Source: DAOUKH01 sp965261455
Lineage (GTDB): Bacteria > Chloroflexota > Dehalococcoidia > SHYB01
Length of the DNA stretch: 64,000 nucleotides
Assembly (NCBI GenBank): GCA_965261455.1
Contig: OZ253453.1
Span: 1,922,001 to 1,986,000, forward strand
Direction of reading: 5' to 3'
Both the position numbers and the translations under genes were made by a program. The notes beneath the pieces are model-generated. The model searched no databases, was not told where the DNA came from, and was given only the letters and a program-made list of their open reading frames with translations. Of this stretch, positions 25,819 to 34,177 are shown one piece after another. Positions within the stretch are counted from its first letter, which is position 1. The number at the start of each line of letters is the position of its first letter.

Positions 25819-26868
25819 GTGACCGAAGACACCCCGCTCGAATCCGACGTCATCGACGTCGAGGCGAGCCTCGAAGCGGCTGACGACGCTCTCTACGAAC
25901 GCGGCGCAACCGATGGCCTGCCCATCGTGCCCCCCACCGAGAGCCGAGTGCGCCGCATGATCGAGGCCGCGGGCGGCGACGCCGGCGAGGTCGTGGCGCG
26001 GGTGGGCCCGGCCCAGGGCGAAGCCACCATCGAGAAGCTCGCGATCAACGCCGTCATGGCGGGGTGCCGCCCCGAGCACATGCGCGTCCTCATCGCCGCC
26101 GTCGAGGCGATGACCGATCCCGTCTTCAACCTCGACAGCGTGCAGGCCACCACGAACCCGTGCGGCGTGGCCCTCATCTTGAACGGGCCGGTCCGCCTCG
26201 AACTCGACGTCAACACGGGCCGCAGCTGCCTTGGCCCCGGACGCCGCGCCAATGCGGTGCTCGGGCGCGCCGTCCGCCTCATCCTGACCAATATCGGCGG
26301 CGGTGTCCCCGGCGAGGTCGACAAGGCCACGCACGGTTTCCCCGGCAAGTACACGCTCTGTTTCGGCGAGGACGAGGAGCACAGTCCCTGGGCGCCGCTG
26401 CACGTGGAGCGCGGCTTCGACGCCGCCCAGAGCACGGTGACGGTGGTGAGCGTCAACAGCACGCTCAACATACTCACGTCGTCGTTCATCCACATCAACG
26501 ACATGCTCGACAGGATGGTCGATGCCCTCAGTGTGACGGCCACGAACAACGCCATGCTTGGGAAGGGGGAGCCGGTGCTGCTCATCGCCTCGGGGCACGC
26601 CGACCTCTGCGTTCGCCAGGGCATGCGTAAGCTCGACGCGAAGCGCTACCTCTACGAGCGCTGCGGCTTTCCCGAGTCACGGCTTCCCGCCGACATGGTC
26701 CGCCGCGAACGGATAGCCGCCGTCACTGTCGACGGTATCGTCCGCCCGGTGCGCCGCGCCGAAGACATCCTGCTCGTTGTCGCCGGCGGCCCCGAGCCCT
26801 ACCACGCCACCTTCATGCCCACCTTCGGCGACTCGCTCGCGGTAACCCGCGAAATCTCGGCGCCCTAG
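25819..26868 (+). CDS. Conserved protein paired with the UGSC selenoprotein, function unknown
   Basis: The 349-residue soluble protein starts at GTG 25819. Conserved-looking segments are ATDGLPIVPPTESRVRRM (about 30), TIEKLAINAVMAGCRPEH (about 70), LDSVQATTNPCGVALILNGP (about 110) and LGPGRRANAVLGRAVRLIL. Three short Cys-containing spots (AGCRPE, NPCGV, RSCLG) could be redox or metal related but do not match a known site. I recall this family as a frequent neighbour of UGSC proteins. Here it follows the UGSC stop by 19 nt, so the two are almost certainly one operon. No enzymatic assignment can be made from sequence. Confidence 0.75.
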   Translation: MTEDTPLESDVIDVEASLEAADDALYERGATDGLPIVPPTESRVRRMIEAAGGDAGEVVARVGPAQGEATIEKLAINAVMAGCRPEHMRVLIAAVEAMTDPVFNLDSVQATTNPCGVALILNGPVRLELDVNTGRSCLGPGRRANAVLGRAVRLILTNIGGGVPGEVDKATHGFPGKYTLCFGEDEEHSPWAPLHVERGFDAAQSTVTVVSVNSTLNILTSSFIHINDMLDRMVDALSVTATNNAMLGKGEPVLLIASGHADLCVRQGMRKLDAKRYLYERCGFPESRLPADMVRRERIAAVTVDGIVRPVRRAEDILLVVAGGPEPYHATFMPTFGDSLAVTREISAP

Positions 26869-26908
26869 CTAGAGGGAAGGGAAGCGGCGGTCGGTCAGGG
26901 CTCTGGGC

Positions 26909-26914
26909 TATAAT
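26909..26914 (+). promoter_or_regulatory. Candidate -10 box for the AAA/TOPRIM-like pair
   Basis: TATAAT sits 65 bp before the preferred start at 26979, in the 110-bp gap after the UGSC partner gene. The in-frame ATG at 26913 overlaps this box, arguing against translation starting there. No clear -35 is visible. Confidence 0.35.
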
Positions 26915-26978
26915 GCCCTTGTTTAGAGTCAACCAAAGACCTCGCGACGAGCGAAACATGTTGAGGCAGGAGCAGGAA

Positions 26979-28145
26979 ATGGCTGCGACCAAGCAGCTGC
27001 ACCTCCCTAGCTTGTCGATAACGGGCTTTAGAGGTATCGACACACTGACCATTCCGCGCTTGGGCCGCGTCACCTTGCTCGCCGGAAAGAACGGCGTCGG
27101 CAAGACCACGGTGCTGGACGCCGTCCGAGTCTACGCTGCGGGCGGGCGACATCGCGCGTTGTCCGATCTGTTGCGGGAGCGAGAAGAGGTGGTTGTCGTT
27201 ATCGACGAGGACGGTGGCGGCACGCTTGAACCCGTCTTAACGTCTCTTTTTCACGACCGCGACGCATCCCAAGACTTCCTCACTACTATTGGCCCGATTC
27301 CTAGTGCGGATGGTTCGATCAACGGCGAGGAAACTCTTGTCATCGGGCTGACGGGTTCTTCGCCACATGGTCGAACGGAGACGAGCGCGAAGCTGCACGA
27401 GTCGAGCTTCAGGAGCTTTTCGTCGTCAAGTAAAGCGGAAACGTTTCTGCCAACACTGCACATCCAGTTACGAGGTCGTCGGTTCACGGCGCTCATGCCG
27501 TATTCAGACGGTTCGCTGCGCGAGCACATGCTGCACATGCCTGAGGATCCTGAGCTGTGGCCACCCGAAACCAAATGCGAATCTTTGGGGCCGGAGGTGT
27601 TGGGAAACGATAAGTTCGCGCGTTTCTGGGATAACGTGACGCTAACGGACGATGAAGATGCTGCACTTGAGGCGTTACGGCTGATCTTCGGTCGAGGTAT
27701 CGAAGGCGTTGCGCTGGTTGGGGAAGATGCACCTCGCAGGAGAGCCGGACGGAGGGCGGTCGTCAAGCTCGAAGGTAGTAAACGCCCCGTGCCCCTGAGG
27801 AGTCTCGGCGATGGAGCGCTGCGGCTTTTCGGCGTCGGCCTCGGCATCGCCAACAGCCACGGCGGCTTCCTTCTGATCGACGAAGCAGAGAACGGCATCC
27901 ACCATTCCCTGCAAAAGGACTTCTGGCGCATGGTCCTCCAGACAGCACAGGCGAACAATGTGCAGGTGATTGCAACGACGCATAGCAGGGACTGCGTACG
28001 CGGCTTCTCCCAAGCCACGACCGAGATCGAAGATGCGGAAGGCGTCCTTGTGCGCCTCTCGCGACGGGACGGGGGCCTGCGCGCCATCGAATACCCCGAA
28101 GAAGAATTGGCGATCGCCGTTGAGCAAGGTATAGAAGTACGGTAG
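26979..28145 (+). CDS. OLD/AriA-like AAA (ABC-type) ATPase
   Basis: The 388-residue SMC/RecF-like ATPase has Walker A LLAGKNGVGKTTVLDAV (about 32), a signature-like SLGDGALRLFGVGL (about 272), Walker B GGFLLIDEAENGIHHS (about 293) and an H-loop VIATTHSRDC (about 330). ENGIHH after Walker B is typical of AAA_15/AAA_21 proteins such as OLD-family and PARIS AriA ATPases. AGGAG lies 6 nt before ATG 26979, so that start is preferred over ATGs at 26958 and 26913. GC content is visibly lower than in flanking genes, consistent with transfer. The gene ends 4 nt before a TOPRIM-like partner. A defence role is inferred from architecture. Confidence 0.85.
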   Translation: MAATKQLHLPSLSITGFRGIDTLTIPRLGRVTLLAGKNGVGKTTVLDAVRVYAAGGRHRALSDLLREREEVVVVIDEDGGGTLEPVLTSLFHDRDASQDFLTTIGPIPSADGSINGEETLVIGLTGSSPHGRTETSAKLHESSFRSFSSSSKAETFLPTLHIQLRGRRFTALMPYSDGSLREHMLHMPEDPELWPPETKCESLGPEVLGNDKFARFWDNVTLTDDEDAALEALRLIFGRGIEGVALVGEDAPRRRAGRRAVVKLEGSKRPVPLRSLGDGALRLFGVGLGIANSHGGFLLIDEAENGIHHSLQKDFWRMVLQTAQANNVQVIATTHSRDCVRGFSQATTEIEDAEGVLVRLSRRDGGLRAIEYPEEELAIAVEQGIEVR

Positions 28146-28149
28146 AAGC

Positions 28150-28767
28150 ATGGCAAACGGCGGCGCATCGTCCGAGGGCCGCGTTCTCCTCGTCGAAGGA
28201 CAAGACGACCTGCACGTGGTGCGTCATCTCCGCGAGTCCTCTTCGGGGATGCCGGACTTCTGTGTCAAAGACAAGGGGGGCGCAAAGCTCTTGCCCAGTA
28301 TCTACGGGGAGGTACTTGCCGAAGACCGAACGGCTGTGGGGATACTGCTCGACGCGAATGGTGACCCGCAGTCTAAATGGCAGGCCGTTTCGGACAGGCT
28401 TCGAGACGTGGGCGTAACGGCGCCCAAGGCTCCCGCCCCAGACGGTACGATCATCGACGGCACGCTCCGCGTCGGGGTCTGGCTGATGCCCGACAACCAA
28501 TCGTCCGGCGAACTGGAAGACTTTATCGAGCGCATGATCCCGTCCTCCGATCCGGTGTGGCCGTTGTCGGAGGCCTATATCAACGGTATCCCTACCGAAG
28601 ACCGCAAGTTTGCGGCAGGGAAGGTTCTGAGGGCCAAGGTCCATGCCTGGCTAGCGACTAGAGCATCGCCCCGACGAATGGGAACAGCCATTGGCGCGGG
28701 AGACCTGGACCTCAACGAGGCGAATAGCCAGAGATTCGTGGGCTGGCTTCGAAACCTCTTCTCCTGA
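28150..28767 (+). CDS. DUF3226-like TOPRIM-type partner of the AAA ATPase
   Basis: The 205-residue protein has VLLVEGQDDLHVVRHL (about 13-28), the acidic LVEGxDD start of TOPRIM-like nucleases of the OLD type, then VGILLDANGDPQSKW (about 65) as the second acidic motif. The C-terminal AWLATRASPRRMGTAIGAG matches my memory of the DUF3226 ending (HTWLAWQ.P..P.G.AI.A). The usual third motif is unclear. With the ATPase directly upstream it mirrors two-gene ATPase/TOPRIM systems such as PARIS (AriA/AriB, where AriB is DUF4435), but with a different TOPRIM family. Nuclease activity and anti-phage function are inference. Confidence 0.75.
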   Translation: MANGGASSEGRVLLVEGQDDLHVVRHLRESSSGMPDFCVKDKGGAKLLPSIYGEVLAEDRTAVGILLDANGDPQSKWQAVSDRLRDVGVTAPKAPAPDGTIIDGTLRVGVWLMPDNQSSGELEDFIERMIPSSDPVWPLSEAYINGIPTEDRKFAAGKVLRAKVHAWLATRASPRRMGTAIGAGDLDLNEANSQRFVGWLRNLFS

Positions 28768-28791
28768 GCCCGTTCAGTAAACGAGCCCGCG

Positions 28792-29677
28792 CTACGTCGC
28801 GCCGGTGGTGGCGTCGAGGATGCCCGCGGAGGGGACGTGGGGAATGCCCGAGAGGAAGGCGGCCATCCAGCCGCCGTCGACGGGCAGGGTGTGCCCGGTG
28901 ACGTAGCTGGCGAGGTCGGAGATCAGGAAGAGGGCGGCCTTGCCGATTTCGTCCGTCGTGCCGCGGCGCTTGGCGGGGATAAGCCCTTGGCGGGTGCGCT
29001 CCATCATCTCCGGCGTCTCCGGAATGCGCGGGGTGATGATGCTCCCCGGGGCGATCGCGTTCACCCGGATGTTGTGGGGCGACCACTCCACGGCCATGGT
29101 GCGCACCAGGTTCATCAGCCCCGCCTTCGCCGCGCCGTAGGAGGCGTGGTTGGGGGCCGACTGTATCCCGCTCACTGAGGCGATGCAGACCATGGCGCCG
29201 GGCTTGCCGCGTGCGATGAGCGAGCGGGCGACCTCCCGGGCGGTGAAGAAGAAGTAGCGGAGGTTCTTGCGGTGGTCGTGGTCCCACTGCTCGGGGGTCA
29301 TGTCGAGGATCGGGTTCCACGAGGCCTGGCCGACGATCGTCACCAAGGCGTCGAGGCCGCCGAGCTCGCGTTCGGCGCGCTCCACGATCTCCTTCGCTTG
29401 GGCGTCGTCGAGCACGTCGCCCACGATGGAAACGGACGGCTGGCCCAGGTCCGCGACGGCGGCGGCTACGCGGTCGGCCCGCTCCTTCACCACGTCCGCC
29501 ACGGCGACGCCGCAGCCCGCGCGGGCGAGGAACTTCGGTCGTCATCTCGAACGCCCACTCCGACGCCGTACCGCAGCCCGCGCGGGCGAGGAACTTCGCC
29601 GTGCTCTCGCCCATACCCTGGCCGCCCCCCACGACGAGCGCCGACTTGCCTTCGAGTTCCAACAGTGAAGCGTCCAC
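28792..29677 (-). pseudogene. SDR-family oxidoreductase, frame broken by a 61-bp insertion
   Basis: The N-terminal piece starts at ATG 29677 (MDASLLELEGKSALVVGGGQ, GMGESTAKFLARAGCG, a Rossmann TGxxxGxG-like start). The rest, from about 29508 down, is in another frame: VADVVKERADRVAAAVADL, ASWNPILDMTPEQWDHDH, IASVSGIQSAPNHASYGAAK (catalytic Ser and YxxxK) and GHTLPVDGGWMAAF. Between them a 28-bp sequence encoding KFLARAGCG occurs twice (29510-29537 and 29571-29598), offset by 61 bp. Removing one copy plus the 33-bp spacer restores one continuous SDR of about 275 residues. As written the protein cannot be made whole. This may be a recent insertion or an assembly error. Confidence 0.8.
29510..29598. 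repeat. 28-bp direct repeat with 33-bp spacer inside the SDR gene
   Basis: Identical 28-bp copies at 29510-29537 and 29571-29598 begin CCGCAGCCCGCGCGGG. The 61-bp offset is not a multiple of 3 and disrupts the SDR frame. The core CCCGCGCGGG is self-complementary, which could favour slippage. Confidence 0.95.
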
Positions 29678-29871
29678 GGTGCAGTCCTCCTCATACGGGT
29701 AGGCGCTGCCAGCGTGAGCGCGGCAGCGCGCTAGAGTGTGCCACAGACCTCCCGCCGCGGGTAGTGGAGCAGTGCGGATGTCACCCGGCGGTTATGTCAA
29801 CGGCAAGCTCCGGCGGGCGGCGTGGTAGACTGCGGCCCCCGCTGCGCTCCTCCGCCGAAGGGCTCACGCCA

Positions 29872-31014
29872 ATGGCCGCATACCCGCTGATTTCGTCCGA
29901 CTCGCACGTCGTCGAGCCTCCCGATCTGTGGACGACGCGCATCGACGCGAACTTCAGAGGGCGGGCGCCCTTCATGGTGGAAGGGGACGAGGCGGACCAG
30001 TGGTACGTGGAGGCGGGGACGCCGATGGGACGCATCGGCGCGAACCTCCAGGCGGGAGTGCGCTTCGAAGACCCGGACAAGCTGACCTTCGATGCCAAGT
30101 ACCGGACCTCCCCGCGCGGCGCCTACGACCCTTACGCCCGGCTGGTGGAGATGAGCGAAGACCATGTCTCGGCCGAGGTGCTCTACTCCTCCTTGGCGCT
30201 TTCTCTGTTCCAAGTCGTACAAGACGACGCGCTGTTGGCGGCGATCTTCCGGGCCTACAACGACTGGCTCGCCGACTTCATCGCGGTCGACCCAAAGCGG
30301 CTCAAAGGGATCGCGGTGGTGCCGGTGGACGACGTGGACGCCGCCGCCGCGGAAGTGGAGCGGTGCGCCGCCATGGGATTGGTGGGCGTGATGGTGCCGG
30401 TCGTGCCCGCCGGCCCCCAGTACGACAGTCCAGCCTACGATTCGCTCTGGGCCGCCGCCCAGGACGTTGGCTCGCCCGTGACGCTCCACATCGCCACGTC
30501 GCGCAAACGCGACCCGCTGCAGAACCTCGTCGGCTTTTCGAGCGGAGCCATCGACGGGGCCGTCGGCCTCGCCAACCGCGACGTTCCCCTGCGCACCACG
30601 CTCGCCGCGATGATCTTCGGCGGGGTCTTCCAACGCTTCCCTGGACTGCGGATCGTCGTGGCGGAGTACGAGGTCTCGTGGGCGCCCTACTTCGTCCGCG
30701 AGATGGACCGCGTCTACGGGCAGACGGCCTTCGGGAAGGCCGTCCGCGCCGGGCTCAAGACGCCGCCCGGCGAGACCTTCCGCCGCAACGTGTTCATCAG
30801 CTTCCAGGAGGACCGCCTGGGCGTGTCGACCTACGCCCCGGCGGGGGCGGACACCCTGATGTGGGGATCGGACTATCCGCACGCCGAGGGGACGTTCCCC
30901 CACTCGCGGAAGATCGTCGAGGAGGTGCTCGACGGCCTCGACGACGACGCGAAGCGAAAGCTAGCGGGGGCCAACGCCGCCGCCCTGTACGGCTTCGCCG
31001 ACGAGCCGGCCTAG
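29872..31014 (+). CDS. Amidohydrolase-2 family metal-dependent hydrolase
   Basis: The 380-residue TIM-barrel protein has the metal-binding start ISSDSHVVEPPDLW (DxH), mid-barrel SPVTLHIATSRK, VAEYEVSWAPYFVREMD, and the C-terminal WGSDYPHAEGTFPHS with its conserved Asp. This resembles ACMSD/gamma-resorcylate decarboxylase-type amidohydrolases, which catalyse decarboxylation or hydrolysis of aromatic or other acids; the substrate is not readable. ATG 29872 gives the family-typical MAAYPLISSDSH start. The frame extends about 600 bp further upstream, but over the divergent SDR gene and without family sequence. It is followed by a 1.2-kb gene-free, repeat-rich gap. Confidence 0.87.
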   Translation: MAAYPLISSDSHVVEPPDLWTTRIDANFRGRAPFMVEGDEADQWYVEAGTPMGRIGANLQAGVRFEDPDKLTFDAKYRTSPRGAYDPYARLVEMSEDHVSAEVLYSSLALSLFQVVQDDALLAAIFRAYNDWLADFIAVDPKRLKGIAVVPVDDVDAAAAEVERCAAMGLVGVMVPVVPAGPQYDSPAYDSLWAAAQDVGSPVTLHIATSRKRDPLQNLVGFSSGAIDGAVGLANRDVPLRTTLAAMIFGGVFQRFPGLRIVVAEYEVSWAPYFVREMDRVYGQTAFGKAVRAGLKTPPGETFRRNVFISFQEDRLGVSTYAPAGADTLMWGSDYPHAEGTFPHSRKIVEEVLDGLDDDAKRKLAGANAAALYGFADEPA

Positions 31015-31047
31015 CCGCGGCGGGCGTCCGCTCCCCCCGTGTGGGCC

Positions 31048-31165
31048 TTTGCGTAACTGGGGTGACTGACCGCGAAGGCGGCGGGCTTGTATGACCCGCG
31101 GTGGTTGCGAGGGGCCCCTCATCTCAATCTTCTCCCGTGGGGAGAAGAGGCAAGACCTCCCGGCC
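31048..31165. repeat. Family A repeat, copy 1
   Basis: The ~118-bp unit runs from TTTGCGTAAC through GGGGTGACTGACCGCGA to CAAGACCTCCCGGCC. It contains the hairpin CTTCTCCC-GTG-GGGAGAAG. It is nearly identical to the copies at 31749 and 31944. Confidence 0.9.
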
Positions 31166-31717
31166 CCACCCAAGCTGCCCGCAGGCGGGTTGTGCAATGG
31201 TCTCCCACTGGCGAGGCGTGGGCCCCGCTTTCGCTTGAGTGACCGTGAGAGGCGGGCCAGCGCGGCGGAGGGGGTGGGCCGCGGAAAGCATAAGGGGGCC
31301 AAGGCGTACCCTTTTTCAGCTGAGTTGGGGAGTGACCGCCGCGCGGTGGCGGTCACGGGCCCGGCGGGGGGATAGCCGCGGGGGGCCGTTTCTCCAAACT
31401 CCGCTCTGCAACTCCGGCATGGCCTCGTTGGTCCCTAGGAGACCGGCCACGCGGAAGTTCTTCAAGGCGGACGCTGAGGTCAGCGTCGTCTCGCTCAAAG
31501 CGCCGACGGGGCAGCGCTTGGCGCGCCTACGCGCGGGAGCTTCCCGAAGGAGCTCTCGCCCGCGCCCACGGCTGTGTACAGGCTTCCCGAGGAAGTGGTA
31601 ATACGCCTTGGCCGGCGCCGATGGGCTGGTTTCGCATGGGGACATGGTAGGGGACGGGAGCGGGCATGGGGAAGGGGCGGATGGCGCGTGGGGGGGCCGC
31701 CCTCGGCGGGCGGGAGT

Positions 31718-31745
31718 GGGCGATTCGCGAATCGCCCCTACGGAG
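31718..31745. repeat. Family D palindrome (GGGCGATTCGCGAATCGCCC type)
   Basis: A perfect 20-bp palindrome is followed by CTACGGAG. The GGGCG...CGCCCCTACGG frame is shared with copies at 51151, 51703 and 58658, which have different centres. Confidence 0.85.
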
Positions 31746-31748
31746 ACG

Positions 31749-31867
31749 TTTGCGTAGCCGGGGTGACTGACCGCGAGGGGGGCGGGCTTCGATGACCCGT
31801 GGCGGTTGCGAGGGTGCCCCTCATCTCAATCTTCTCCCGTGGGGAGAAGAGGCAAGACCTCCCGGCC
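31749..31867. repeat. Family A repeat, copy 2
   Basis: Full-length copy with a few substitutions relative to copy 1. It lies directly after the family D palindrome. Confidence 0.9.
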
Positions 31868-31943
31868 CTTCCCGCTCCCAACGGACCGGAGGCTGGCGTT
31901 CTGCCCTTCGGCTGGGTTACGCAAATATCTCCAGCGGAAGACG

Positions 31944-32043
31944 TTTGCGTAACCGGGGTGACTGACCGCGAGGGTGGCGGGCTTCGATAACCCGTGGCGG
32001 TTGCAAGGCGGCCCCTCATCTCAATCTTCTCCCGTGGGGAGAA
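31944..32043. repeat. Family A repeat, copy 3 (3'-truncated)
   Basis: This copy matches through CTTCTCCCGTGGGGAGAA and then diverges. Its missing right end (GTGGGGAGAAGAGGCAAG... CGGCCCC) appears separately at 32199-32235, as if split or partly duplicated. Confidence 0.85.
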
Positions 32044-32103
32044 CCTTCGCGTAGCTCGGCGGGCGGGCTTCAGCAAGGTCGCGCGGCCCCCGCCTCCCCC
32101 GCC

Positions 32104-32141
32104 CTCTCTCAGTCTCCCCCAGCGGGGGAGAGGTTTAAGTG
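32104..32141. repeat. Family B palindrome copy 1
   Basis: The unit has the form CTCTCTCAGTCTCCCCC-AGC-GGGGGAG-AGGTTTAAGTG. Related copies lie at 50921 and 51067. Confidence 0.85.
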
Positions 32142-32198
32142 AATGCCACCTCCGCTCCCCCCCCCCCCCAGAACCCCAGTCGGTTTTGCAAAGGTCTC

Positions 32199-32235
32199 CG
32201 TGGGGAGAAGAGGCAAGACCTCCCGGCCCCACCCA
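32199..32235. repeat. Family A repeat, partial copy 4 (right end only)
   Basis: This is the 3' end of unit A only, adjoining the stop codon of the luciferase-like gene at 32256. Confidence 0.8.
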
Positions 32236-32255
32236 TGCTTGAGCCTGCGGTCGGG

Positions 32256-33272
32256 CTAGCTTGCGAAGGTCTCGAGGGCGGCGCGCTGGTAGGCGTCCAT
32301 TTGCTCGGGCTCGATGAAGTACATCGGCGGGGCGAAGGACAGCGAGTCGGCGACGCCCTCGTACTCCGCGGCCCGGCGGCGCACGTCGTCGGCGCTGCCA
32401 CCGGCGCAGAAAGCCTCGACCATGTCGTCGGTGACGAGGTCCCAGCAGTGCGGGCCGTGCCCGCGGTGCTCGCGGAAAGCCGCGCGCACCGCCGCCGCCT
32501 CTTCGGAGAAGCCGTAGTGGGCGAAGAGGTCCTTGTACGTGCCCACGGTCGCGTAGAAGGCGACCGACTTGGCGAGGTCACGGTAGGCCTGCTTCTTGTC
32601 GTTGCTGATCGCGATGGTGAGCGCGGGCTGGAGCTCGATGTCCTCGCGTTTCCTGCCGGCGCGGTCTAACCCGATCTTCATGTTGGGGACCATGACGTCC
32701 CGCACCCAGGGCAGCGTGGCGATCATCTGGCCCATGATGCCGTCCGCCACCTCGGCGACGTTCCGCACCATGCCGGGCCCCATGGCGGCGGCGTGGATGG
32801 GGAGCCGTTCCCGCGCCGGAGGGTGCGGTGTCGAGAAACCCACGATGCCGATCTTGTAGTACTCGCCCTGGAAACGGATGGGGTCGCCGGCGTGCACACT
32901 GTCGAGCAGGAGCCGGGTGACCTGGATGCACTCCTTGAGGTGCGGCGCGGGACGGCCGTACTCCACGCCGTGCCACGATTCGACCAGTCCTTTCACGCCG
33001 GCGCCCAAGCCGAGCACGAAGCGGCCCCCGCTGATCCTATCGATATCGAGCGCGGTCAGCGCCATCGACAAGGGGCTCCTGACGAAGGCCAGCGCGACCG
33101 CGGCCCCGAGCTCGATGCGGCTGGTAAAGGCGGCCGCGGCCGCGGGGTAGACGAACGGCGACGTGTGCAGTTCCTGCGAGACGATGCGCGCGAACCCCGC
33201 CTGCTCCGCGGCCTGCGCCCAGCCGCGAATCTCTTCCATCGTGTCGCCGTTGTAGCGCAGGCAATACTTCAT
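32256..33272 (-). CDS. Luciferase-like monooxygenase (LLM class, probably F420- or FMN-dependent)
   Basis: The 338-residue TIM-barrel flavin/F420 protein has features FARIVSQELHTSPFVYP, RIELGAAVALAFVRSPLSMA, DRISGGRFVLGLGAGVKGLV (the GRFxLGLGxG motif of bacterial LLM oxidoreductases) and LPIHAAAMGPGMVRNVAEVADG. Such enzymes act as oxidoreductases in catabolism of diverse organics and are abundant in SAR202-type Chloroflexota. GGAGG lies 4 nt before ATG 33272; an in-frame ATG at 33290 is the alternative. It lies 41 nt downstream of an amidohydrolase on the same strand, within a minus-strand cluster reaching 36373. Confidence 0.88.
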   Translation of the reverse strand: MKYCLRYNGDTMEEIRGWAQAAEQAGFARIVSQELHTSPFVYPAAAAAFTSRIELGAAVALAFVRSPLSMALTALDIDRISGGRFVLGLGAGVKGLVESWHGVEYGRPAPHLKECIQVTRLLLDSVHAGDPIRFQGEYYKIGIVGFSTPHPPARERLPIHAAAMGPGMVRNVAEVADGIMGQMIATLPWVRDVMVPNMKIGLDRAGRKREDIELQPALTIAISNDKKQAYRDLAKSVAFYATVGTYKDLFAHYGFSEEAAAVRAAFREHRGHGPHCWDLVTDDMVEAFCAGGSADDVRRRAAEYEGVADSLSFAPPMYFIEPEQMDAYQRAALETFAS

Positions 33273-33313
33273 GCGGCCTCCAAGCGGCATGGAAAACTGG
33301 CGGAAGTTACGCC

Positions 33314-34171
33314 TTAGCCGTCCAGCCCGTAGACCCGGAGCGCGTTCTCGCGAAGGAACAGCCGCTCGGCGTCGGGGCGGAGGTTGAGGTCGGCGATCTC
33401 CCGCATGGCGCGCTCGATGTCCACGACGGGGAAGTCGGTGCCGAAGAGGACCTTGCGCTTGCCCCAAGTGTTGATGAAGTGGACGAACTCGGGTTTCCAG
33501 TTCTTGGGCGAGTGGGCGTCGGAGCCGACGTAGACGTTGGGGTGCTTGAACGCGACCGACATCATCTCCTCGACCCACGGCCAGCCGGTGTGAATGCCGA
33601 TCAGCTTCAACTCGGGGAAGTCGCAGGCGATGGTGTCGAGCAGGATCGGCCGCCCCACGCTTGGCATGGGAGGCTTGTCCTTGATGTAGATGAGGCAGTG
33701 GCCGACCTGCATCTGGATGGGAATATCAAGCTCGACGCACTTGGCGTAGAGCGGGTAGTACTTGCGATGGTCCGGCGCCAGGTGAAACCAGTGGGGGTAG
33801 ACATGCGCGCCGATGAAGCCGCGCTCCTTGACCGCCTCTTCGAGCTCGCGCACGCCGTCCATCCCCGCGTAGGGGTCGACGCCGGCGAGGCCGAGGAAAC
33901 GGTCGGGGTACTGGGCCACGGCCTCCTCGACGAAGCTGTAGGGAACGGAGTCGGTGAAACCGTAGTACGGCGAGCCGATCTTCACCGCGATGAGCATGGA
34001 CTTCTCGACGCCGGCGCGGTCCATCTTCTCGATGGTCTCTTCGAGGGTGAACGACGGCTCCTTGCCCTTGCCCAGCGACGACTCGAAGAGCACGAAGTCG
34101 TGCTGGCGCCGCTCCATGACCCGCGGAGTGCGGATGTTGACGACGGTGTCGATGGCCTTGACGTCGGGCAT
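33314..34171 (-). CDS. Amidohydrolase-2 family protein with altered N-terminal metal motif
   Basis: The 285-residue TIM-barrel protein has a family-like body: FLGLAGVDPYAGMDGVRELE, FIGAHVYPHWFHLAPD, LIGIHTGWPWVEEM, VYVGSDAHSPKNW and LFGTDFPVVDIERAM. The usual N-terminal DxHxH metal site is replaced by IDTVVNIRTP, so the first two His ligands are missing. Either the metal is bound differently or the protein is not a standard hydrolase. It lies 6 nt downstream of the RidA-like gene on the same strand and is probably co-transcribed with it. Confidence 0.82.
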   Translation of the reverse strand: MPDVKAIDTVVNIRTPRVMERRQHDFVLFESSLGKGKEPSFTLEETIEKMDRAGVEKSMLIAVKIGSPYYGFTDSVPYSFVEEAVAQYPDRFLGLAGVDPYAGMDGVRELEEAVKERGFIGAHVYPHWFHLAPDHRKYYPLYAKCVELDIPIQMQVGHCLIYIKDKPPMPSVGRPILLDTIACDFPELKLIGIHTGWPWVEEMMSVAFKHPNVYVGSDAHSPKNWKPEFVHFINTWGKRKVLFGTDFPVVDIERAMREIADLNLRPDAERLFLRENALRVYGLDG

Positions 34172-34177
34172 AGTGAC

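Larger units (their letters stand above)
31015..32255. other. 1.2-kb intergenic region packed with palindromic repeats
   Basis: No supportable gene is seen. The region holds three copies of a roughly 120-bp repeat (family A), a fourth partial copy, one family B palindrome (32104-32141), one family D palindrome (31718-31745) and a 13-C tract (32157-32169). Open frames here repeat the same peptide (SPREKIEMRG) because they translate the repeats. The stretch 31170-31680 between copies shows nothing recognisable. Confidence 0.8.

Noticed and set aside
31738..32232. A 164-codon minus-strand frame with internally repeated SPREKIEMRG peptides.
   Set aside because: It merely translates the family A repeats; the repetition is of DNA origin and there is no start or ribosome-site support.
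31048..32235. Regularly recurring repeats considered as a CRISPR array.
   Set aside because: Units are about 120 bp with irregular gaps and no short unique spacers of constant length; no cas genes are present.
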